DNA of 12,766 bases from Anaerolineaceae bacterium (GTDB lineage Bacteria > Chloroflexota > Anaerolineae > Anaerolineales > Anaerolineaceae). A program made the position numbers and the translations under genes. Where the stretch lies: contig DLXG01000078.1 in assembly GCA_003448875.1 (NCBI GenBank), forward strand, positions 1 to 12,766, in the 5' to 3' direction. Positions 7,429 to 12,766 of the stretch are shown in pieces; positions within the stretch are counted from its first letter, which is position 1; each line of letters begins with the position of its first letter. The notes under the pieces are model-generated. The model saw only the letters and a program-made list of their open reading frames with translations. It had not been told where the DNA came from and searched no databases.

Positions 7429-7448
7429 GTTCTTACCGGAGGTAAACC

Positions 7449-9242
7449 ATGAAAAAGTTAACCGCTGAGAACACCCGCAGATTAGTGGATTGTGCCATGG
7501 GGCGCATTCCCGCTGATCTGGTTGTTCGCAACGGGAAATGGATTTGTGTTCAATCGGGCGAGATTATTCCATCCACCGATATTGCAGTTTTGGATGGAAG
7601 AATCGCTTTTGTTGGTGATTCGGCGGAGCATACGATTGGTGAACATACACAAATTATTGAGGCGCAAGGCCGTTATCTTTGCCCGGGTTTGTTGGACGCT
7701 CACATGCACGTCGAATCGGGGATGTTGACGGTCACCGAGTTTGTGCGTGCGGTAGCACCACGCGGTACAACCGGCATGTTCATTGACCCCCACGAAATTG
7801 CCAATGTGTTCGGTCTGGAGGGGGTGCGGCTGATGACCGATGAGGCTGCTATTCAGCCTATTCATGTTTTTGTGCAAATGCCGTCCTGTGTGCCTTCGGC
7901 TCCCGGCATGGAGACCCCCGGCGCAACGATTGGCCCCCGCGAAGTTGCCGAGGCGATGCAATGGGATGGAATCATCGGGCTGGGTGAGATGATGAACTTC
8001 CCCGGCGTCTTTAATAGCAACCCGGCCGTACATGCTGAATTGGAAGAAACACGCAAAGCCAATAAAGTCATCGGCGGACATTACGCCTCACCCGATCTTG
8101 GTCTGCCGTTCCACGGCTATGTGGCTGGCGGTGCAGAAGATGACCATGAAGGTACCACATTGGAAGATGCGGTACAGCGCGTCCGGCAGGGGATGAAGGT
8201 GATGATGCGCTACGGCTCCGCCTGGCATGACGTTGCGGCACAGGTCAAAGCTGTGACAGAACTGGGTCTAGACCCGCGTCATTTTATCCTCTGCACCGAT
8301 GACTCACACTCCGCCACGCTGGTGCAGGAAGGTCACATGGATCGCGTGCTTCGCCATGCCATCGCGCAAGGATTAAAGCCAATGCAGGCGATTCAGATGG
8401 CAACCATCAACACCGCCGTTCATTTTGGGGTCAGCCGGGATTTAGGGATGATTGCTCCCGGTCGCTTTGCCGATATTGTCATTGTCCCAGATCTGGTTAA
8501 TTTCCACGCGGAACTGGTGATAGCCAAGGGGAAAGTGATCGCCAGCGCAGGAAAATTGCAGGTTGAGCTGCCGGCGTATTCCTACCCGGATTGGGCAACC
8601 CATTCGGTTCGGCTGAAACGTCCTCTCACCCCACAGGATTTTGATCTGACCGTTTCGCAGCCTCATAATGGAAAAGCCGTTGCCAATATTATCGGAGTGA
8701 TTGAAAATCAGGCACCTACCCGGCACTTAAAGCGCGAAGTCACTATTGTAAATGGTAAAGTGCTACTGGATGGTGAAGCCGACCTTGCCAAAATTGCGCT
8801 GATTGAACGCCACCGCGCCAGCGGTATTGTGCAGGTAGGACTGGTTTCGGGGTTTGGATTTGACCAGAAATGTGCCATTGCCACCACGGTTGCCCATGAC
8901 AGTCATCACATGATTGTGGTGGGGACGGATGAGGGGATGATGGCGCAGGCGGCCAATCATCTGGCCGAAGCAGGTGGCGGGCAGATTGTGATCAGGGATG
9001 GGCAGATTATCGGCATGGTTCACCTTCCTATAGCCGGTTTGATGTCTAACAAACGGGCTGAGGTGGTCGCGGCTGAAGCCGATAGCGTGCTGAAGGGCTT
9101 TAAGGCCTGTGGATGCCAATTGAACAATCCAAACATGCAACTGAGTTTGCTTGCGCTGGTGGTAATTCCGGCGCTGCGTATCTCTGACCGGGGACTGGTG
9201 GATGTAACCCAATTCCGCTTCCTGCCGGTCATTGAATCCTGA
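7449..9242 (+). CDS. ade: Adenine deaminase
   Basis: A 597-residue adenine deaminase that converts adenine to hypoxanthine and ammonia. Diagnostic blocks: [12 protein letters not shown] (His85, His87), [20 protein letters not shown] (~103-122), PSCVPSAPG (~145-153), [11 protein letters not shown] with Glu180 as metal bridge, GGHY and EDDHEGT (His211, His233), MRYGSAW (~253-259) and CTDDSH (Asp284/285). The C-terminal third shows GLVSGFG and the [10 protein letters not shown]...P.AGLMS region typical of this family. Length is normal. The ATG at 7449 is preceded by the excellent SD GGAGG (7438-7442) with a 6-base gap. It lies 52 bases after the first deaminase gene, with a hairpin between them, and runs almost directly into the regulator gene. 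Two deaminases in a row feeding hypoxanthine and urate-level purines indicate catabolism rather than simple salvage. Confidence 0.96.
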   Translation: MKKLTAENTRRLVDCAMGRIPADLVVRNGKWICVQSGEIIPSTDIAVLDGRIAFVGDSAEHTIGEHTQIIEAQGRYLCPGLLDAHMHVESGMLTVTEFVRAVAPRGTTGMFIDPHEIANVFGLEGVRLMTDEAAIQPIHVFVQMPSCVPSAPGMETPGATIGPREVAEAMQWDGIIGLGEMMNFPGVFNSNPAVHAELEETRKANKVIGGHYASPDLGLPFHGYVAGGAEDDHEGTTLEDAVQRVRQGMKVMMRYGSAWHDVAAQVKAVTELGLDPRHFILCTDDSHSATLVQEGHMDRVLRHAIAQGLKPMQAIQMATINTAVHFGVSRDLGMIAPGRFADIVIVPDLVNFHAELVIAKGKVIASAGKLQVELPAYSYPDWATHSVRLKRPLTPQDFDLTVSQPHNGKAVANIIGVIENQAPTRHLKREVTIVNGKVLLDGEADLAKIALIERHRASGIVQVGLVSGFGFDQKCAIATTVAHDSHHMIVVGTDEGMMAQAANHLAEAGGGQIVIRDGQIIGMVHLPIAGLMSNKRAEVVAAEADSVLKGFKACGCQLNNPNMQLSLLALVVIPALRISDRGLVDVTQFRFLPVIES

Positions 9243-9255
9243 AAAGAGAGGAGAA

Positions 9256-9999
9256 ATGGAGACCATGATCCATCCATTTCAAAGACTGCAAGTTGAACTG
9301 GCTGAAATAATTGCCCGAACTCCCCCCGGGGAGCGGCTGCCTTCGGAACCTGCTCTTGCCAAGCAGCTTGGCGTTTCCCGTGCAACCCTGCGGGAGGCGA
9401 TGCGTGCCTTCGAGGGGCAGGGATTAATCCGCCGGCGCCAGGGGATTGGCACTTTTGTCGTCAGTCATGTGCAGGTGATTGAGACCGGTCTGGAAGTTTT
9501 GCAGAGCATTGAAAGTCTGGCGGAAAAGATCAACCTCAAGGTATTTATGGGGGATGTGAAGATCATCCGCCTCGAAGCGGACGCCATGCTGGCCGAGAAT
9601 TTGAATGTGGAAAAGGGCACACCGCTGATTAAGGTCGAACGGGTGATCACAACGGAGCACAGGCCGGTTGCTTACTTGATTGACATCCTGCCTGAAAACA
9701 TCCTTTCCCCGGCAGAACTGGAGCAGGGATTTACCGGCTCGGTGTTAGATTTCCTTTTGAAACGAGGTGATTTGAACCTGATGAATTCATACACCGAGAT
9801 CAACGCCACCTCGGCCAGTTCGGAGATTGCCAAAGCCCTCGAAATACAACGCGGTGATCCCCTGCTGCTGTTTGAGGCTTATTTATATGACGATGGCGGG
9901 CGGGTGGTGGATTATTCTCACAGTTACTTCCTGCCCGGCTATTTTCGTTTTCATCTGGTACGGCGAGTAGCCAGCCGTCCGAATACGAACCATGTGTGA
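9256..9999 (+). CDS. GntR-family transcriptional regulator, HutC subfamily (UTRA domain)
   Basis: A 247-residue repressor-type regulator. The N-terminal winged helix-turn-helix is at residues ~5-72, with the GntR hallmark [22 protein letters not shown] and the wing [13 protein letters not shown]. The rest is a UTRA ligand-binding domain: [44 protein letters not shown] and the closing [18 protein letters not shown], typical of HutC/PhnF/NagR proteins. The start is not fixed. ATG 9256 has GAGG 4 bases upstream; ATG 9265 (MIHPF) has AGGAG 11 bases upstream; an upstream TTG at 9232 would overlap the ade stop. Sitting inside the cluster, it probably senses a purine or a breakdown intermediate and controls the neighbouring genes. 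The dyads around 5900-5966 are candidate sites. Family firm; ligand unknown. Confidence 0.93.
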   Translation: METMIHPFQRLQVELAEIIARTPPGERLPSEPALAKQLGVSRATLREAMRAFEGQGLIRRRQGIGTFVVSHVQVIETGLEVLQSIESLAEKINLKVFMGDVKIIRLEADAMLAENLNVEKGTPLIKVERVITTEHRPVAYLIDILPENILSPAELEQGFTGSVLDFLLKRGDLNLMNSYTEINATSASSEIAKALEIQRGDPLLLFEAYLYDDGGRVVDYSHSYFLPGYFRFHLVRRVASRPNTNHV

Positions 10000-10002
10000 T
10001 GA

Positions 10003-10139
10003 AGAGGAGGTGATTTCAAAACCCTGTTGGCTTTCAAGGCAACGGACATCGGTTTTGACCTGATGCGAAATTCAAACGGATTAACTTGTTCATTCGGTAA
10101 CTCAATATCAAAAAATACAAACAAACGGAGGTAGATACA
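10003..10139 (+). promoter_or_regulatory. Leader between regulator and carbamoyltransferase genes, with orphan SD-like sequence
   Basis: The 140-base gap is AT-rich and unlike the tight spacing elsewhere in the cluster. It begins with AGAGGAGGTGAT (10003-10014), a near-perfect complement to the 3' end of 16S rRNA, yet no ATG, GTG or TTG lies at a normal distance. Two short hairpins can be drawn (stems 10024-10029/10040-10045 and 10047-10052/10059-10065). TTGACC (10055-10060) could be a -35 box but lacks a good -10 partner. GGAGG (10127-10131) is the real SD for the next gene. An internal promoter or leader regulation is plausible but unproven. Confidence 0.3.
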
Positions 10140-11096
10140 ATGCGTAGTTTTGCTGGTCGTGACATTCTGTCCCTGAAAGACTTCGAACGCCAGGAGTTCT
10201 TCCATGTCTTCGAAGTGGCGCGGAAAATGGAGGACATCGCCCGCGAGCGCAAAAATGTTGATCTGTGCAAAGACAAAACCCTTGTGACGGCATTCTATCA
10301 GCCCAGCACCCGCACTCGTCTGGCGCACGAAGCCGCCATGCACCGCCTCGGTGGGCATGTGACCGGTTTCGCGGATGCCAAAATGACCCGCGCCGGCGAC
10401 TGGTATCAGGAATCGATTAAAGATACCGTCAAAATGCTGGAATTTTACGGTGATGTGATCGTCATGCGCCACTTCCAGCAAGGTGCGCCGCATGAGGCAG
10501 CCAAATGGGCATCTGTGCCGATTATCAACGGTGGCGACGGCTGGGGTGAGCATCCCACCCAGATCCTGACCGATCTCTACACAGTTCTGCGCGAAAAGGG
10601 CCGCATTGACGGCTTGAAATGGCTGGCAGTGGGTGATATGCGCATGCGCACCATGCACTCGCTTGGTTATGCCCTGACTCAATTTGACTGCCCGATCACC
10701 TTTGTTTCGCCGCCGGAGATGTCCCTGACCGAAGAATTCAAGGCGGAATTGAAATCCTACAGCCTGAACTTCCGCGAGGTGGAGCATGTGGAACAGGCGA
10801 TTGCCGAGGCGGATGTGATTCTGGTTGAGCCGGTGGTGCAACCCGACTACACCAAAGCCCGCGATGAGCGCGCCGGCAAAGATGTGGGAATGACCCCGTC
10901 AAATTACAAGATCACCCGCGAGCTGCTGACCACCAAAGCCAAATCGGATGCGATTCTGCTGCACTCGCTGCCGCGCATGGATGAAATCCCCACCGATGTG
11001 GATATCACCCGCTGGTCGCGCTACTGGCAGGAAGCCTACAATGGTGTAGTCATGCGCATGGCGCTGATTGCGCTGGTGCTGGGCAAGATGGAATAA
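10140..11096 (+). CDS. Divergent aspartate/ornithine carbamoyltransferase-family protein, acceptor unknown
   Basis: A 318-residue carbamoyltransferase. The carbamoyl-phosphate site is intact: STRTR (56-60), Arg110-His111, HPTQ (138-141), GDMRMRTMHSL with Arg170, and HSLPR (275-279, where aspartate carbamoyltransferase has HPLPR). The overall text (GGDGWGEHPTQ, NGVVMRMALI) is closest to PyrB. However, the substrate loop reads AGDWYQESIKDT (85-96) instead of the KKGET loop that donates Lys84 in PyrB, and the MTRVQ segment that binds aspartate is replaced by LVEPVVQPDY (~228-237), losing the key arginine. The ESIKDT piece is ornithine-carbamoyltransferase-like. Aspartate is therefore doubtful as acceptor. 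With a YgeW homologue and carbamate kinase downstream and purine deaminases upstream, a role in releasing carbamoyl phosphate from a purine-derived ureido compound is more likely than pyrimidine synthesis. SD GGAGG at 10127-10131, 8 bases before the ATG. Confidence 0.88.
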   Translation: MRSFAGRDILSLKDFERQEFFHVFEVARKMEDIARERKNVDLCKDKTLVTAFYQPSTRTRLAHEAAMHRLGGHVTGFADAKMTRAGDWYQESIKDTVKMLEFYGDVIVMRHFQQGAPHEAAKWASVPIINGGDGWGEHPTQILTDLYTVLREKGRIDGLKWLAVGDMRMRTMHSLGYALTQFDCPITFVSPPEMSLTEEFKAELKSYSLNFREVEHVEQAIAEADVILVEPVVQPDYTKARDERAGKDVGMTPSNYKITRELLTTKAKSDAILLHSLPRMDEIPTDVDITRWSRYWQEAYNGVVMRMALIALVLGKME

Positions 11097-11125
11097 ACCT
11101 GAATAAACAGGAATTTGGAGGAAAC

Positions 11126-12106
11126 ATGCAAACCTTTTTACACGGACGTGACCTGATTGGAGATCTTGACTTCTCCAAAGAGGAAGTCGAAACCGTCCTC
11201 GATGTGGCTTTTGACCTCAAACGCAAGCGCGCCTTGAATGAGTCCACGGCTTACCTGAGGGATAAAGTACTGGCCATGCTGTTCTTCTTCAGCAGCACCC
11301 GCACGCGCGGCTCATTTGAAGCCGGTATGGCTCATCTCGGTGGTCATGCGGCCTTCATTGAAAGCCGTACCACCCAAATTGCACACGGTGATACCCCTAA
11401 AGAAATTGGTGAGATCTTTGGCCGCTACTTCGATGGGATTGCCATCCGTCATGTAGATTGGGGTGTTGGTAATAAGTACATCAGCGAAGTGGCGAAATAC
11501 TCACGGGTGCCGGTGTTGAACATGCAATGCGATATCTGGCATCCCTTCCAGTGTCTGGCCGACCTGATGACCATCGTCGAGAAGAAAGGTCGCGACCTGC
11601 GCCGCAAGAAGATGGTGGTTTCTTGGGCTTACGCGGCTTCCTATCAAAAGCCAATGTCTGTACCTCAATCGCTGATCGTACAAATGCCGCGCTTTGGTAT
11701 GGATGTGGTTCTGGCGCATCCGCCCGAATTCCGCTTGATGCCGGAAGTGATGGAGATGGCTCAGGAACAGGCCCGCAAGTACAAGGTCGGCTTTGAGGTG
11801 GTGGATGATATGGAAGAAGCCTTCAAGGATGCCGATATTATCTATGCCAAATCATGGGGTGCAATGGTGCACACACCCGATGCCAATGAAGGCGCGGAGA
11901 TCATCAAGAAGTATTCGCATTGGATCACCGATGAACGCAAGATGGCTCTGGCAAAGGAAGATGCCATTTACATGCATCCCTTACCGGCCGACCGCAACAT
12001 CGAGGTAACTGATGGTGTCATGGATGGTCCTCAGTCGGTCGTCTATGACGAAGCCGAAAATCGTATGCATGCCCAAATGGCGGTGATGGCGCTGACGATG
12101 GGCTAA
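11126..12106 (+). CDS. ygeW: YgeW-type knotted carbamoyltransferase
   Basis: A 326-residue carbamoyltransferase of the YgeW type, a family of unproven substrate that is typically found with purine-catabolism and selenium-hydroxylase genes. Motifs: FFSSTRTRGSFEAGMAHLGG (STRTR 57-61), Arg108-His109, HPFQ (139-142) in place of HPTQ, SWAYAASYQKPMSVPQS (166-182), YAKSWGAM (~240-247), MHPLPADR (283-290) and DEAENRMHAQMAV near the end. The SWAY...KPMSVPQ segment recalls the knotted carbamoyltransferases, such as acetylornithine carbamoyltransferase, and E. coli YgeW. It is a distant paralogue of the preceding gene and starts 29 bases after it, with SD GGAGG five bases before the ATG. A plain ornithine carbamoyltransferase is the main alternative, but the DxWxSMG ornithine motif is altered. 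It probably works toward carbamoyl phosphate together with the adjacent carbamate kinase. Confidence 0.88.
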   Translation: MQTFLHGRDLIGDLDFSKEEVETVLDVAFDLKRKRALNESTAYLRDKVLAMLFFFSSTRTRGSFEAGMAHLGGHAAFIESRTTQIAHGDTPKEIGEIFGRYFDGIAIRHVDWGVGNKYISEVAKYSRVPVLNMQCDIWHPFQCLADLMTIVEKKGRDLRRKKMVVSWAYAASYQKPMSVPQSLIVQMPRFGMDVVLAHPPEFRLMPEVMEMAQEQARKYKVGFEVVDDMEEAFKDADIIYAKSWGAMVHTPDANEGAEIIKKYSHWITDERKMALAKEDAIYMHPLPADRNIEVTDGVMDGPQSVVYDEAENRMHAQMAVMALTMG

Positions 12107-12151
12107 ACATTCATTCATTAAAACTTTTGAGAGAGGAGATTTTTTAGATTT

Positions 12152-12766
12152 ATGGCTAACAAACTGGCAGTTGTGGCAATCGGCGGCAATTCGCTGATCA
12201 AGGATAACTCCAAAGTATCGGTTGAAGATCAGTACCAGGCCGCCAAAGAAACCGCCTATCATATCGTGGATATGATTGAGGCGGGTTGGGATGTGGCCAT
12301 CGGCCACGGCAATGGGCCGCAGGTGGGGTTCATTCTGCGCCGTTCCGAAATTGCCGCAAAGGTGGAAGGAATGCACGAAGTTCCGCTGGATGTCTGCGGG
12401 GCTGATTCGCAGGGTGCAATTGGCTACGCTTTGCAGCAGAATCTGCAAAACGAACTGCGCCGGCGCGGTATCCAGAAATCGGTTGCAACGGTTGTTACTC
12501 AGGTGCGGGTAGATCCGAACGACAAAGCCTTCCAGAATCCTACCAAACCGATTGGCGGCTTCATGGATGAAGCAGAAGCCAAACGCCGCGAGCGCGAGAT
12601 GGGTTGGAAAGTCGTCGAGGATGCCGGGCGCGGCTGGCGGCGGGCGGTTGCCTCACCCATCCCGCAGGAAGTGGTTGAACTGGAAGCAGTCAAAACCTTG
12701 CTGGATGCCGGCGTGGTGGTGATCACGGTCGGCGGCGGCGGTATTCCTGTTATCCGCAACGAACAG
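12152..12766 (+). CDS. arcC: Carbamate kinase, N-terminal two thirds (3' end outside window)
   Basis: Partial gene: 205 codons from ATG to the window end, out of about 310 in the family. Carbamate kinase transfers phosphate from carbamoyl phosphate to ADP, giving ATP, CO2 and ammonia, the energy-yielding step of arginine, agmatine, allantoin and purine fermentations. Visible motifs are AIGGNSLI (~9-16), GHGNGPQVG (51-59), DVCGADSQGAIGY (~81-93), NPTKPIGGFM (~129-138, family NPTKPIG) and TVGGGGIPV near the window end. It follows the YgeW-type gene by 45 bases. The best SD, AGGAG (12134-12138), is 13 bases from the ATG, which is rather long; no better start is apparent. Downstream genes of the cluster are not visible. 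Confidence 0.96.
   Translation, partial: MANKLAVVAIGGNSLIKDNSKVSVEDQYQAAKETAYHIVDMIEAGWDVAIGHGNGPQVGFILRRSEIAAKVEGMHEVPLDVCGADSQGAIGYALQQNLQNELRRRGIQKSVATVVTQVRVDPNDKAFQNPTKPIGGFMDEAEAKRREREMGWKVVEDAGRGWRRAVASPIPQEVVELEAVKTLLDAGVVVITVGGGGIPVIRNEQ

Noticed and set aside
10027..10134. Possible TTG-started leader peptide of about 35 codons before the first carbamoyltransferase
   Set aside because: The only strong SD is 16 bases away from the TTG, and the peptide shows no run of a regulatory amino acid. Kept only as a note in the leader finding.
9951..10841. Long open frame on the minus strand (296 codons) opposite the regulator end and first carbamoyltransferase
   Set aside because: It has no recognisable domain and a His/Gln-rich composition typical of antisense shadows, and it lies opposite a clear carbamoyltransferase gene.
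10140..11096. Calling the first carbamoyltransferase pyrB (aspartate carbamoyltransferase)
   Set aside because: The aspartate-side residues of PyrB are replaced and the neighbours are purine-catabolic, not pyrimidine-biosynthetic.
1..12766. tRNA, rRNA, CRISPR arrays, transposons, phage or toxin-antitoxin genes
   Set aside because: None seen: there are no regularly spaced repeats, transposase motifs or cloverleaf-like intergenic stretches, and almost all of the sequence is accounted for by metabolic and maintenance genes.

Overview
The window reads as one stretch of ordinary bacterial chromosome: dense, moderate-GC protein genes, mostly with clear Shine-Dalgarno (SD) sequences. I see no rRNA, tRNA, CRISPR array, insertion sequence or phage gene. 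The gene styles (adenine deaminase, YgeW-type carbamoyltransferase, SPFH protein, hexulose-phosphate-synthase-like protein) would suit an anaerobic member of Chloroflexota such as Anaerolineae. That placement is an impression from protein style and was not tested.

Left part (1-4795). The 3' end of uvrA runs rightward and meets, after only 4 bases, a leftward block. Read in its own direction the block is: UDP-glucose 6-dehydrogenase, a 25-base intergenic hairpin, a solitary beta-class DNA methyltransferase, a slipin/SPFH membrane protein, and a HUMPS/OMPDC-superfamily enzyme whose start overlaps the slipin stop as ATGA. These look like housekeeping and surface-sugar functions without a common theme.

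Middle (4796-5889). A divergent intergenic region carries candidate promoters for ugd (leftward) and folD (rightward). folD encodes the bifunctional methylene-tetrahydrofolate dehydrogenase/cyclohydrolase.

Right part (5890-12766, cut by the window end). This is the most interesting region. It is a co-directional cluster of an 8-oxoguanine-deaminase-like amidohydrolase, adenine deaminase, a HutC-type GntR regulator, a divergent aspartate-carbamoyltransferase-like protein, a YgeW-type 'knotted' carbamoyltransferase, and the first two thirds of carbamate kinase. The order suggests purine-base deamination feeding anaerobic ring breakdown, with a carbamoylated intermediate phosphorolysed to carbamoyl phosphate and then used by carbamate kinase to make ATP. 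It recalls the E. coli yge/ssnA/yqeA region, but has two different tandem carbamoyltransferases. The ring-opening enzymes are not in the window and may lie beyond its right edge. The promoter in front of the cluster has a consensus -35 box flanked by dyads, possible targets of the HutC-type regulator, and a hairpin directly before the first start codon in place of a normal SD.
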